From Helicobacter sp. 'house sparrow 1' (GTDB taxonomy: Bacteria > Campylobacterota > Campylobacteria > Campylobacterales > Helicobacteraceae): 64,000 bases of DNA. This document shows positions 45,549-56,170 of this stretch, piece by piece; the first letter of the stretch is position 1, and the number at the start of each line of letters is the position of its first letter. The stretch spans positions 62,001 through 126,000 of the forward strand of contig NZ_FZQY01000008.1 of the NCBI RefSeq assembly GCF_900199585.1, in the 5' to 3' direction. Below the pieces are notes generated by a model, which saw only the letters and a list, made by a program, of their open reading frames with translations, had not been told where the DNA came from and did not search any database. The position numbers and the translations under genes are program-made.

Positions 45549-46064
45549 ATGGCTGAAGAAAAAATAGAACAAGAACCAAAAAAGAGTAAAGCTCTCCTAT
45601 TTGTAATTATTGGGGCGGTTGTTTTCTTGATAGTTGTTGTTGCTCTAGTTGCTTTCTTATTACTAAGTGGTAGTGAGAAAAATCAAGAAAATACGCAACC
45701 TGAGGCAACACAACAAAAACCTGGTATTTTATCCTCAAAGGATGCGAATCTTCTCAATCTTGGACCCCTTTATCCGATTGCTAAACCATTTGTTGTCAAT
45801 CTTGTTACACAAAATGGCAGGCGTTATCTTAAGACTTCTATTACCTTAGAGCTTAGTAATCCAAAACTCCAAGCAGAAATAGATCAAAAAACGACAGTCG
45901 TTCAAGATATTATTATTGATATTTTATCTTCAAAATCCATTGAAGAAATTGTCACAACCAAAGGAAAAGAGCGTATAAAGGATGAGATTTTACAGCGCGT
46001 TAACCAAATCTTAGCAGATGGTTTTATCAAGAATGTTTTCTTTACAGAATTTGTGGTGCAATAG
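45549..46064 (+). CDS. fliL: Flagellar basal-body-associated protein FliL
   Basis: A 171-residue single-pass inner membrane protein: short charged N-terminus, membrane helix residues 15-40 (ALLFVIIGAVVFLIVVVALV), then a periplasmic domain with LYPIAKPFVVNLV and GRRYLKTSITLEL, ending FFTEFVVQ. Family members sit by the stator and support motor torque. It follows rsmD by 3 bp and precedes acpS. Confidence 0.93.
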   Translation: MAEEKIEQEPKKSKALLFVIIGAVVFLIVVVALVAFLLLSGSEKNQENTQPEATQQKPGILSSKDANLLNLGPLYPIAKPFVVNLVTQNGRRYLKTSITLELSNPKLQAEIDQKTTVVQDIIIDILSSKSIEEIVTTKGKERIKDEILQRVNQILADGFIKNVFFTEFVVQ

Positions 46065-46066
46065 CA

Positions 46067-46417
46067 ATGCAAATTGGCATTGATATTGTATCTATCAAAA
46101 GAATCCATAAGATCCTTCAAAAAAATCCTCAAAAGTTTTTGCAAAGATTTCTCCTACCACAAGAAATCATACTCACCCATAATAATCCCCAAACCATAGC
46201 TGGTTTTTGGGCTGCCAAAGAAGCTTGTTCTAAGGCCATTGGAACAGGCATTGGTAAAGATCTTGGTTTTATGGATATTGAAATTACAAAAAATACAAAA
46301 AATGCGCCACTTATTACAATCACAGAGGAAAAGAAAAAACTCTTTCAAATTAATGATTTAAAACTGAGTATCACACATGAAACAGATTTTGCTATCGCTG
46401 TAGTAATTACTCAATGA
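46067..46417 (+). CDS. acpS: Holo-ACP synthase
   Basis: A 116-residue trimeric transferase that adds phosphopantetheine to acyl carrier protein. The two signature segments are GIDIVSIKRI (metal Asp) and FWAAKEACSKAIGTG (metal Glu, Lys). The C-terminal LSITHETDFAIAVVI is typical. The fliL-acpS neighbourhood matches H. pylori. Confidence 0.95.
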   Translation: MQIGIDIVSIKRIHKILQKNPQKFLQRFLLPQEIILTHNNPQTIAGFWAAKEACSKAIGTGIGKDLGFMDIEITKNTKNAPLITITEEKKKLFQINDLKLSITHETDFAIAVVITQ

Positions 46418-46454
46418 TTTTCAAGATTCTACAAATTATTTTTATGTTTTACTA

Positions 46455-46460
46455 TATAAT
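46455..46460 (+). promoter_or_regulatory. -10 box for nifS-nifU
   Basis: TATAAT about 80 nt upstream of the nifS start, in ACTATATAATATTCC. The leader holds a repeated AATCAAT and an A/T-rich tract before the AGGAGA ribosome site. No -35 is evident. Confidence 0.5.
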
Positions 46461-46525
46461 ATTCCCGCTCAGAATACTGGGCAATCAATAAATCAATATA
46501 CTAAATTATTATATGTATTAATTAG

Positions 46526-47712
<1,187 letters not shown>

Positions 47713-47713
<1 letters not shown>

Positions 47714-48693
47714 TGGCAAAGAATGATCTAATTGGTGGAGCACTTTGGGATGCTTATTCTAAAAAAGTTAGCGAAAGAATGGATAATCCAACACACTTAG
47801 GAGTTTTAACCCAAAAAGATGCGGATGAAAAAAATGCTAAATTAATTATAGCTGATTATGGTGCAGAATCCTGTGGAGATGCTGTAAGACTTTATTGGTT
47901 AGTGGATTCTAATGATGTTATTATTGATGCTAAATTTAAAAGTTTTGGCTGTGGAACTGCAATTGCAAGTAGTGATATGATGGTTGAGCTTTGCTTGGGT
48001 AAAAAGGTTCAAGAAGCGGTAAAAATTACTAATCTTGATGTAGAAAATGCCCTAAGAGATGATCCTGATACTCCAGCAGTACCTGGACAAAAGATGCACT
48101 GCTCGGTTATGGCCTATGATGTTATCAAGAAGGCTGCTGCACTCTATTTAGGCAAAGATATGGAAGATTTTGAGGAAGAAATCATTGTTTGTGAATGTGC
48201 TAGAGTAAGTCTTTCTACAATCAAAGAAGTAATTCGATTAAATGACCTAAAAACTGTAGAGGAAATTACACAATATACCAAAGCAGGAGCTTTTTGTAAG
48301 AGCTGTATTAAACCTGGAGGACATGAAGAAAGAAAATACTATCTTGTTGATATTCTAAGAGATGTAAGAAATGAAATGGAATCTCAAAAACTAAAAGAGA
48401 ATGCTCAAAAAATTAATCTAGGAACTCTTTCTTTCTCAGAAATGACAATGGTTCAAAAGATCAAAGCTGTGGATAAGACAATTGATGAAACAATTCGCCC
48501 TATGCTAATTATGGATGGTGGGGATATGGAAGTTTTAGATATTAAAGATAGCAGTGATGGATATATTGATATTTACATTCGTTATATGGGTGCTTGTAAT
48601 GGATGTGCAAGTGCTTCTACAGGCACACTATTTGCTATTGAAAATGTTTTACAAGAGAAGTTAGATTCAAATATTAGAGTTTTACCAGTTTAA
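47713..48693 (+). CDS. nifU: Fe-S cluster scaffold NifU (three domains)
   Basis: A 326-residue modular scaffold. The N-terminal IscU-like part has three Cys (YGAESCGDAV, FGCGTAIASS, KMHCSVMAYD). The middle ferredoxin-like part has VCECARVSLSTI and GAFCKSCIKPGG (four Cys for a stable 2Fe-2S). The C-terminal Nfu domain has GACNGCASASTG. The full Nif-type arrangement in a non-nitrogen-fixing lineage is characteristic of Helicobacter and Campylobacter, which use NIF rather than ISC for housekeeping. Confidence 0.96.
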
Positions 48694-48731
48694 GGATTGA
48701 ACTTTGAAATTTGGAAGCAAACTATTTTTGA

Positions 48732-48737
48732 TACAAT
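48732..48737 (+). promoter_or_regulatory. Candidate -10 for the outer membrane protein gene
   Basis: TACAAT within GATACAATAGTG, about 25-30 nt upstream of the TTG start, in the gap after nifU. Confidence 0.35.
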
Positions 48738-48762
48738 AGTGAAAATTTTTTGAAAGAAGGTT

Positions 48763-49464
48763 TTGTTGAAAAGAGTATTTGTAGCTCTAATTTTTTGCCA
48801 CTATTTTCTTTTTGCACAAACACCTTCTTCTGCAATTAGTCCAACTTTTATTCAAGACAAGTTTGATGGTAAAAATAAAAGTGGTATTGTTGTTGGGTTA
48901 GGATTAGGGCTTCCATCCCTTAGCACACAATATCTAAGTGGTCATACCTTTTCTAATATAACTTCATATGGATATCACTTTCTAGTAGGTTATCAAGACT
49001 TTACAAGATTGCTATCACCCTTTCCTCCTAATATTTTTGGTGCAAGAATAAGCTTTGAATTTGATGACACTTTTCATATTGGAGAAAGAACAATCAATTC
49101 CTCAAATTTACTTATTAATTATGATCTATTAATTGATGCTTTTGCAAGAAAGAAAAATCCCATAGGCTTTATTATTGGCATTAACTTAGGATTGACACAG
49201 ATCAAATCCTATCAAAGCTTTTCATTTAGTATTGGTGCAAAACTTGGCTTAAGTTTAGCTTTCACTACTGATCATAGATTGGATATTACTTATAAAGTTG
49301 CAAGCTCTGGACCACTACAAGGAAATAGTCTTTACTTCTATAGTCCTTATACTATCGATCTTACCTATACTTACAGATTCTCAATTCCATTTAAAAGACA
49401 GGAGACAGTTAAAGAGAATCCCTTTGACAACACAAAATACCTCTTAAAAACAAAACCCCAATAA
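48763..49464 (+). CDS. Small outer membrane beta-barrel protein
   Basis: A 233-residue protein starting at TTG (AAGG upstream) with a signal peptide (about 1-18, ending LFA). The following strands are barrel-like and aromatic (YGYHFLVGYQDFTRL, GARISFEFDDTF, YSPYTIDLTYTYRFSI), as in small Helicobacter outer membrane proteins. After the last apparent strand comes a charged tail of about 25 residues (FKRQETVKENPFDN...), so the C-terminus is not the usual aromatic. No specific family or function could be named. Confidence 0.6.
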   Translation: MLKRVFVALIFCHYFLFAQTPSSAISPTFIQDKFDGKNKSGIVVGLGLGLPSLSTQYLSGHTFSNITSYGYHFLVGYQDFTRLLSPFPPNIFGARISFEFDDTFHIGERTINSSNLLINYDLLIDAFARKKNPIGFIIGINLGLTQIKSYQSFSFSIGAKLGLSLAFTTDHRLDITYKVASSGPLQGNSLYFYSPYTIDLTYTYRFSIPFKRQETVKENPFDNTKYLLKTKPQ

Positions 49465-49473
49465 ATAGAAAGA

Positions 49474-49677
49474 TTATTTTTTCATTTTTTTATCTAGGTC
49501 CTCAAGAATATTTTCTCCCTTAGCAAAACTATCTCTACCAAATTCTGTAAAAGAAATATAAACACTCTCTTTTGGCTTTTTAGCTATCTTTTCTAAGGTT
49601 TCAGAGACTTCTTTTGCAATCGCTCTCTTTTGTTCTAAACTCAATTTTCCAGCAACTTTTATATCAATATAAGGCAT
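49474..49677 (-). CDS. 4-oxalocrotonate tautomerase-like protein
   Basis: A 67-residue tautomerase-fold protein with the catalytic Pro directly after the initiator Met (MPYIDIKVAGKLS), and KPKESVYISFTEFGRDSFAKGE downstream. Family members tautomerise small enols. The H. pylori relative DmpI (HP0924) has been studied structurally but its in vivo substrate is unclear. Confidence 0.88.
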   Translation of the reverse strand: MPYIDIKVAGKLSLEQKRAIAKEVSETLEKIAKKPKESVYISFTEFGRDSFAKGENILEDLDKKMKK

Positions 49678-49682
49678 TTAAA

Positions 49683-51425
49683 TCACCAACTAAATCCACC
49701 ACCAATCTTTATATTCAGATTGTTTGGTATTTTTATTTTATCATTCAAATTTATAAGATTTAAACCACTTTGCACTGCGATATCAAAAAATCCAAAGATA
49801 TTTAAACCAGCTGTCAAAACAACACCATCATTATGAGATCCTTTAAGATCATACATTGCCCCTGCCCTTATATCAAAATATTTAAAATCAAACATAATTC
49901 CCCCTCCAATCATTTGATTCTTTGGAACAGTATAAGAGAGAGTATTATTAGGTAAGATATCAACATCAAATGCCAAACTTAATACACTCCACTCATAAGA
50001 AACTCCAGCTCTAAGCTGTGGATTCAAATAAACCGTCTTATCACTATTTACTTTCAATCCTGGATTATTGATATTTTTTGCAACAAAACCTAAGCTAAAA
50101 CCACCAACACTATATAAAGCACCTAGGTCTATACCAAAATTTTGAGAGATCGTAGGCACTGTGGGTAGCTTGACCTTGGATACATTATCAATTGCAATAG
50201 TTTGGGAAATATTATAACCAATTCCCTGAAGATATTTAATTGATGCACCAATACTAAGTTCTCCAAAACCTATATCAAAACTATGGCCATAACCTACTGG
50301 AATTTCCACAACTGCAAGCCCTGTGGCACTAATATGATGTTTTGCATTAGGACTTAAAATAGAAGAGCTATTATAGCTATTTTTATCCGCTGTATCCACA
50401 GTGATACCATCATTGTTGATTCCAAGTTCCACATATTTATCACCTGAATTTACAATAATCCGATTGTATTTTTGATCTAATGCAGCAGACCCACTCACAA
50501 AAGCATCAAAAATTAACCCCATTCCAAAGCCACCCACACTTCCATGAGGAGCCAATTGAACAGTTAAACCATTCTGAGATACGACTGAAAAATTATTATG
50601 TTTTAATGTATTTTGGATTGAGGCAATATCTTTAATTGCTTTATTTAGTTTTGCATCCTTTGACAAAGAGAGCTTGATACCACCAAGTTTATCTAAAACC
50701 TTATCAATACTTACATCTCCGCCACTACTACCTACCAAATCCACAATCCCACTTACATTTTCATAAGTTAAATTATCAATCAAACTATCAAATATTGCAT
50801 TGCCACCTGCTTCTTTACTGGCTTCTTGAAGCTTTTCTTTAAAAGCATTAAAAAGTTTATCCCCATCTTCTCCTTTTAGAGCATTCTGAAAATCCTCTAT
50901 CGCTTCTCCATTATGAGACACTCCTGCAGAAGTCATTATATCTCCAAGAACCTTATCAAAATCATCCCCATTACCAACTAAGTTATCAATAACATCTCCA
51001 AAGTATCCACCCATCTTTAACTCTGATAATCCCTTTAGATCTAGGGCACTTGATAAAATAAAATTACGAGGACCAATATTAATCTTATTATTTTTTGCAT
51101 CTGAAAACAAACCGCTAATCTGATCTGGGAGACTCTGTAGATTTTTGAAGTCTACTTTTGTGAGGGCAATGAGATTTTCTTCCTTCACTGAAACACCAAA
51201 ACTATATCCAAATCTACTCTTCTTATTCACCCCTAATAATGCAGGGTTATAGTAGATTGCCCACTGAGAATTTTTTAGAGCTACACCAGCACCACCCATT
51301 CCAGCTGAGACATTGCCCAACCCTCCAAATTCCAAGGCAGATACCTTTAAACTCCCTAATAGCAAACCTACAACAGGTAAAATTAGGTGCTTGTGATTAC
51401 ATCCTCTTAGAAGACACTTCATCAC
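49683..51425 (-). CDS. TraF/FadL-like outer membrane barrel protein
   Basis: A 580-residue secreted protein with a signal peptide (about residues 10-30). After it comes GGLGNVSAGMGGAGVAL and QWAIYYNPALLG, the hallmark of the TraF_2/FadL-like barrel group. Residues about 95-290 are an unusually helical, charged insertion (for example FNAFKEKLQEASKE), then Gly/aromatic barrel strands run to the end (KIGGGFSW). The plasmid-transfer name is a family label only; there are no transfer genes nearby. Function unknown. Confidence 0.7.
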   Translation of the reverse strand: MMKCLLRGCNHKHLILPVVGLLLGSLKVSALEFGGLGNVSAGMGGAGVALKNSQWAIYYNPALLGVNKKSRFGYSFGVSVKEENLIALTKVDFKNLQSLPDQISGLFSDAKNNKINIGPRNFILSSALDLKGLSELKMGGYFGDVIDNLVGNGDDFDKVLGDIMTSAGVSHNGEAIEDFQNALKGEDGDKLFNAFKEKLQEASKEAGGNAIFDSLIDNLTYENVSGIVDLVGSSGGDVSIDKVLDKLGGIKLSLSKDAKLNKAIKDIASIQNTLKHNNFSVVSQNGLTVQLAPHGSVGGFGMGLIFDAFVSGSAALDQKYNRIIVNSGDKYVELGINNDGITVDTADKNSYNSSSILSPNAKHHISATGLAVVEIPVGYGHSFDIGFGELSIGASIKYLQGIGYNISQTIAIDNVSKVKLPTVPTISQNFGIDLGALYSVGGFSLGFVAKNINNPGLKVNSDKTVYLNPQLRAGVSYEWSVLSLAFDVDILPNNTLSYTVPKNQMIGGGIMFDFKYFDIRAGAMYDLKGSHNDGVVLTAGLNIFGFFDIAVQSGLNLINLNDKIKIPNNLNIKIGGGFSW

Positions 51426-51442
51426 AATTCCTCATCCTTTAA

Positions 51443-52222
51443 TTATTCTAGTATTATAACCTCTTTTTCCATCTCTATACCAAAATTATCAAAAACTTTT
51501 TTATTTGCTAGTTCAATCACTTTGATTGCAGAATCATAATCAGCAATCCCTCTGCTTACATTTACCAAAAAATTCGCATGTTTATCAGAAAAACCCACAC
51601 CATTGATATAAAAGCCCTTCATCCCAACTGCCTCAATTAATCTTCCAGCATAATCTCCCACAGGATTCTTAAAACAACTGCCACAACTTAGTGTTTTGGG
51701 TTGCACCTTTCTCATCTGAGAAAAAAGATCTAAAAGTTTTTGATTAAACCCCTTTATTTTTTTAAATCTTGCTGCAAAAATCACTCCATTAATACTTGTT
51801 CTTCTATAAGAAAAATCAAGATCCTCTATAGAAATCCAATCTCCATCAATACAAACAGAATCTAAAGTATTTTTTATTTCAAACTCTTTCATTCCTGCAT
51901 TCATTTTAACAAGCCCACCAATACTTCCAGGCAATGAGCCAATAAACTCTAACCCACCCAAGTCATTATCTAAAAAGTATTTATAAGCCTTAGTACTTCT
52001 GGTGCTTGCACCAATTTCAATAAAACCTAGACCCTCTTTAATATAATCAAACCGATCACTCAAGATTGCTAAATTTTTTGCTTGTGGGGAAACTAAAAGA
52101 TTGTAACCAAACCCTATAATTCTTAGATTTTTATCATATGCATAATCATCAATAATACTAACAGGCAAAATTGATCCAATTTTTAAGCTCAAATACCTAG
52201 AAAAATCAATCATTTTAGTCAT
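51443..52222 (-). CDS. murB: UDP-N-acetylenolpyruvoylglucosamine reductase
   Basis: A 259-residue FAD enzyme for the second step of peptidoglycan precursor synthesis. It has GFGYNLLVSP (FAD), GLEFIGSLPGSIGGLVKMNAG, SYRRTSI (catalytic region) and CGSCFKNPVGDYAGRLIEAVG. The C-terminal FSDKHANFLVN includes the catalytic acid region. It is the short form typical of Helicobacter. It lies 6 bp after fliQ, as in H. pylori. Confidence 0.95.
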   Translation of the reverse strand: MTKMIDFSRYLSLKIGSILPVSIIDDYAYDKNLRIIGFGYNLLVSPQAKNLAILSDRFDYIKEGLGFIEIGASTRSTKAYKYFLDNDLGGLEFIGSLPGSIGGLVKMNAGMKEFEIKNTLDSVCIDGDWISIEDLDFSYRRTSINGVIFAARFKKIKGFNQKLLDLFSQMRKVQPKTLSCGSCFKNPVGDYAGRLIEAVGMKGFYINGVGFSDKHANFLVNVSRGIADYDSAIKVIELANKKVFDNFGIEMEKEVIILE

Positions 52223-52228
52223 TAAAAT

Positions 52229-52495
52229 TTATCCAATAAAAGTTGGTATGAGCTCTATCAGCTTTCTTGTATAATCTAGGAGCATATTTAACATCCAAGG
52301 CATGGTGAAAATAATCACACCCACAACTGCTAAAATCTTAGGAACAAAGGATAGCGTCATTTCATTGATTTGGGTTGTTGCCTGAAATATACTTACTAAA
52401 AGTCCCACAATAAGACCTGCAAGTAAAACTGGTAGAGAAATAATAAGAGTAATTTTGTATGTTTCAATTGCCAAAGCCATTAATTGAGATTCCAA
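52229..52495 (-). CDS. fliQ: Flagellar export protein FliQ
   Basis: An 88-residue component of the flagellar type III export gate, with two hydrophobic helices (residues 13-40 and 48-75). The family pattern ETYKITLIISLPVLLAGLIVGLLVSIFQATTQINEMTL is seen in part; TLSFVPKI leads the second helix. It sits upstream of murB on the minus strand. Confidence 0.95.
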   Translation of the reverse strand: MESQLMALAIETYKITLIISLPVLLAGLIVGLLVSIFQATTQINEMTLSFVPKILAVVGVIIFTMPWMLNMLLDYTRKLIELIPTFIG

Positions 52496-52600
52496 GAATC
52501 CATCCTTTGTAGTCTAAAAAATTATTATCCAAAATAATACACTAAAAGCATAGGTTTTATTGCTAAAATAAGCACTTTATTCTTAAATTAGGACACAAGA

Positions 52601-54106
52601 GTGATAGAGAATCTTAGAGAAATTGCATCAATACGAGAGAAAAAAATAAAAGAACTAGGATTTGGTTTTAAAGCAGATCTTCCAATAAATCGAAAAACAC
52701 CTGTATGCCCCCCAAAATTTAACAATCCCTTATTTATTACAGAACTTAAAACTCCATCTAATAAGGAAATTGATGGGATACAGGATTTGATTTCTCTTGC
52801 ATCTTTTTATCTTGATTGCGGTGCAGGTGCTATCTCTATTCCAGTAGAAAATAATTCTTTTGAAGAGAGTTTAAAGAACCTAATTAATATAAAAGATCGC
52901 TTTAAAAAAACTTCTATTTTAAGAAAAGATTTCATCCAATTTCCCGAAGAGATACAAATTAGTTATTTAGCTGGTGCAGATTTAATTCTTATTGTTATTG
53001 CAATTTTTTTGAATGATAAGCAAAGGTTTATAACAATTTTAAAAGAAATTAAAAGATATGGACTTATTCCCCTTTTTGAAATTCACAGCATCGAAGAATA
53101 TGAGTTTTTAAAGCCCTATAATCCAAAGCTAGTAAGTATCAATACAAACTCTTTATTTAATCAAAAAAATAGCAAACAAGAGGCTTTAACCTTGGGCAGA
53201 AGAGTGATTACAGAGTCACCTCAAACTAAAGTTGTTTTTGAATCCATAATAGAAAGAAGCTATGATAGTTATGTGATTGGAGCAAGTGGTTTTGATGGCA
53301 TAATATCTAAAAACTACTTTATCAAGGGCAAAAATAGCACAATTGCAAACCTTATCAAAAATTTTCAAAAAGCAAAGCAAGGTAGCAATCTTTTCTACCA
53401 AAATATTTTTTCAAAACTCTCATACAAAAAGCATTTGATTAAAATTTGTGGAATTACTAATATTGATGATGCACTAACATACGCCCAAATGGGTGCGGAT
53501 ATGATTGGTTGTGTTTTAACCCAAAAAAATCCCTATTTTGTTGATACCCCTACATTAAAACAAATTTCCAAGGCTATTAAATCTCTCTATCCTGATGTAA
53601 TGGTAATTGGGGTAGTTTCTGAACAAGAACTTAAAAGTGCTAAGGAATTATTAAGACAAAATATCTTAGATTCCCTACAAGTGCATCTATCAGATATTTC
53701 ATATCTTAAATCAGAAAAATTACAAGATAGCAATTTTAGTTTTTATCCCTGCATTGATTATGAAAAACTAGGAGACTATCCACTAAAAGACTCTCTCCCC
53801 TTTGTTTTATTAAACTTCAAAACCACCCTTTTAAATCACAAAGAGGCAGAAGCAAAGTTAGAGGAAATCAAAAAGCTAAAGCAATTGCACTCAAAAATTT
53901 TTATTACAGGAGAATTTGACAAAAATAATATTATTAAGCTTTTAGAGCTTGGGGTTACAATGATTGATATTAATTTAGAGGTAAAAGAAAATATGGGTAA
54001 AGATTTAAAAAAGCTACAAGAAATCTTTCATCTTATTTTTCAATCTTATGACAGAAAAATACAAGAATTCATTATCGATAAAAGACAAACTACAAGGACA
54101 CTTTAA
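52601..54106 (+). CDS. Orphan TrpC-TrpF-like fusion with an eroded TrpF active site
   Basis: A 501-residue protein starting at GTG (AGGA upstream). Residues about 1-260 align with indole-3-glycerol-phosphate synthase: Glu48 and Lys50 in FITELK, Lys109 in LRKDFI, AGADLILIV, FEIHSIEE and SINTNSL, with the SPSKG loop changed to TPSNKE. Residues 279-490 align with phosphoribosylanthranilate isomerase. Cys283 in KICG is kept. SPR has become NPY (Tyr312), the LLD general acid is Asn405, the GGxG phosphate loop is absent and AGGL is TGEF (436-439). It is not beside other trp genes. Either tryptophan synthesis uses another copy or this one has a changed role. Confidence 0.7.
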   Translation: MIENLREIASIREKKIKELGFGFKADLPINRKTPVCPPKFNNPLFITELKTPSNKEIDGIQDLISLASFYLDCGAGAISIPVENNSFEESLKNLINIKDRFKKTSILRKDFIQFPEEIQISYLAGADLILIVIAIFLNDKQRFITILKEIKRYGLIPLFEIHSIEEYEFLKPYNPKLVSINTNSLFNQKNSKQEALTLGRRVITESPQTKVVFESIIERSYDSYVIGASGFDGIISKNYFIKGKNSTIANLIKNFQKAKQGSNLFYQNIFSKLSYKKHLIKICGITNIDDALTYAQMGADMIGCVLTQKNPYFVDTPTLKQISKAIKSLYPDVMVIGVVSEQELKSAKELLRQNILDSLQVHLSDISYLKSEKLQDSNFSFYPCIDYEKLGDYPLKDSLPFVLLNFKTTLLNHKEAEAKLEEIKKLKQLHSKIFITGEFDKNNIIKLLELGVTMIDINLEVKENMGKDLKKLQEIFHLIFQSYDRKIQEFIIDKRQTTRTL

Positions 54107-54140
54107 AAACAATAATCCTGTAATTAAGATGCTATAAAAG

Positions 54141-55508
54141 CTATTTTCCTAGACAAAACTCCCCAAACATCTTATCAAACATCTCATCAATACTATAGGG
54201 TTTTACCAATAAGGATAATTGTTCAATTGCTTCTTTAATATGATAAGAGAAGAGTTCTAATTCATTATTTTGAAGTACTTTTTTGGATTGCTTTAAAGCA
54301 AAAATTGTTTCTTCTACTGCCTTAGTTTGATATTGCGCACTCAACAAAATATCTTCCTTAATACCTTGTTTATCCCTAAAAATTTCAGCTAATATGTTTT
54401 TGATTTCTAATACAAATTTATTATCTTTTGTATTAATATCCAAAAAATATTTAGCTTGAATTTTTTCTTTCAACATTTTTAACTCTAATTTAGAATTTAA
54501 GTCATTTTTATTGTTTAAAATAATTAAATCCTTACCTTGTAGTTGTTGAAGATATTGAATAATTTCTTGATCTTGTGTATCAAGCTCTCTTGAGGAATCA
54601 AATACAGCTAAAATAATATCACTCTCTTGCATAGCCTTTTTGCTTCTTTGAATTCCCATATTCTCAATCTCATCTTCACTTTCCCTAATTCCAGCAGTAT
54701 CAATAATTTTTATAATATTACCCTCAATATTGATGCTTCCCTCAATGGTATCTCTTGTGGTTCCTGCTTGATCACTTACAATCGCTCTTTCTTGCATTAA
54801 AAGCGCATTTAACAAAGAGCTCTTACCTACATTTGGCTTTCCAACTATGCTAAGTTCATAGTTTTCAAGTAAAACATTACGCATCTTTGAAAAATCTAAA
54901 ATTTCTTCCAGTCTATTTTGTAATTGAGAAATATCTCCTATGAGCGATGTAATAAGGTCTTGAGGAATATCCTCATCACTATAATCAATCATTACTTCAG
55001 AATGTGCTAAAGCTCTAAGTAAGGATTCTCTACTTTGTTGCACAAAATCGCTCAAAGACCCCTTAAGCTGTTTTGCAAGCAACCTTACTGCATTAGTATT
55101 TTGTGTTTGTATCAGATGTGAAATTGCTTCAACTTGTGATAAATCAATACGACCATTTAATAAAGCTCTCTTTGTAAATTCTCCAGGATTGGCAAGCCTT
55201 GCTCCATATTCCACGCATAAAGACAAGATCATCTTGGCTAAGACAACCCCTCCATGACATTGGATCTCACAGACATCTTCTCGCGTATAGCTCTTAGGAT
55301 TCTTAAAAAAAATTACAATGGCCTCATCAATGATTTGACCTTCTTGATCAAAGATATTGCATAAAGTTGCAAAATGATCCTCAAAGTCCTGCTTTCTTGT
55401 CAGTCTTTGAAGTATGCTTAAAGAGAGATCTCCACTCATCCTAACCACACTCATTGCTCCAATTCCCATTGGAGTAGAGATTGCTACAATTGTTTGTTGT
55501 GTATGCAT
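54141..55508 (-). CDS. mnmE: tRNA modification GTPase MnmE
   Basis: A 455-residue partner of MnmG in U34 modification. The N-terminal formyl-THF-binding domain starts TIVAISTPMGIGAMSVVRMSG; CEIQCHGGVV and FTKRALLNGRIDLSQ are typical. The embedded G domain has GKPNVGKSSLLNAL, GTTRDT, DTAGIRESED and LNNKNDL. The C-terminal FCLGK carries the catalytic Cys. It lies downstream of jag, as in H. pylori. Confidence 0.97.
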   Translation of the reverse strand: MHTQQTIVAISTPMGIGAMSVVRMSGDLSLSILQRLTRKQDFEDHFATLCNIFDQEGQIIDEAIVIFFKNPKSYTREDVCEIQCHGGVVLAKMILSLCVEYGARLANPGEFTKRALLNGRIDLSQVEAISHLIQTQNTNAVRLLAKQLKGSLSDFVQQSRESLLRALAHSEVMIDYSDEDIPQDLITSLIGDISQLQNRLEEILDFSKMRNVLLENYELSIVGKPNVGKSSLLNALLMQERAIVSDQAGTTRDTIEGSINIEGNIIKIIDTAGIRESEDEIENMGIQRSKKAMQESDIILAVFDSSRELDTQDQEIIQYLQQLQGKDLIILNNKNDLNSKLELKMLKEKIQAKYFLDINTKDNKFVLEIKNILAEIFRDKQGIKEDILLSAQYQTKAVEETIFALKQSKKVLQNNELELFSYHIKEAIEQLSLLVKPYSIDEMFDKMFGEFCLGK

Positions 55509-55510
55509 TG

Positions 55511-56170
55511 CTAATCACCAATGTAAATGTATTGTTCTTCACCCTCAACTTTTAGGATGACTCTTTTATTAGGATAAAGCTCTTTTAGTTTTCTTTGAGC
55601 AATGATTCCTAAAATACCACTTAGATTCTTAGTTTTAAAGCTTTGTGTTTGTTCAATGTGAGGCATAATCTCTTGGATGTATTGTTGGACTAACTCCTCT
55701 TGCATCTTCAAAAATTGAGCAACCTCAAGTCTAACACCAAAGCCATACTTTGGATATATCCAATGAAATAAGAGGTATGAAAAAGCCTTGTAACGATAAC
55801 CTTTCTCTCCGATTAAAAGTGCGCTGTCCCTGCCATCTAAGAAAATAAAAACAGTCCGCTCATCAAACATGCTTACTTCAATCCTATCAATCTCATAGGG
55901 CATAAAAGCTAAAAGTTCTTTTAACTCTTTTTGTATCTCAAGGCAATAAGATTCCTTTAAATCCCCTCCCTTTTGTTCTGTTAAATCCTTCTTTTGTTCT
56001 GCCCTATCTCTGACATATGCAAGGATAATAGTATCCCTTTTTCCAATCCCAAAAATCCCTTTTCTTGAGTATTGAACCACTTCATATTGCAACTCAGTAA
56101 CAGAACATTCAAACTCTAAAGAAGCTTGAATAAGTGCTTCTTCAAGATTTTTTGCTTGAATTTTCTTCAT
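55511..56170 (-). CDS. Jag-family RNA-binding protein
   Basis: A 219-residue protein with an N-terminal Jag domain (LEEALIQASLEFECSVTELQYEVVQ, then RKGIFGIGKRD), a KH-like middle (VFIFLDGRDSALLIGEKGYRYKAFSYLL, with LIGEKG in place of the GXXG) and a helical C-terminal region. A clear R3H motif was not seen. Its position after yidC is the standard one for this family, with which it is thought to act at the membrane. Confidence 0.82.
   Translation of the reverse strand: MKKIQAKNLEEALIQASLEFECSVTELQYEVVQYSRKGIFGIGKRDTIILAYVRDRAEQKKDLTEQKGGDLKESYCLEIQKELKELLAFMPYEIDRIEVSMFDERTVFIFLDGRDSALLIGEKGYRYKAFSYLLFHWIYPKYGFGVRLEVAQFLKMQEELVQQYIQEIMPHIEQTQSFKTKNLSGILGIIAQRKLKELYPNKRVILKVEGEEQYIYIGD

Noticed and set aside
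49683-51425. Conjugation gene (TraF name)
   Set aside because: The TraF_2 label covers FadL-like barrels. No other transfer, relaxase or mobile gene is nearby.
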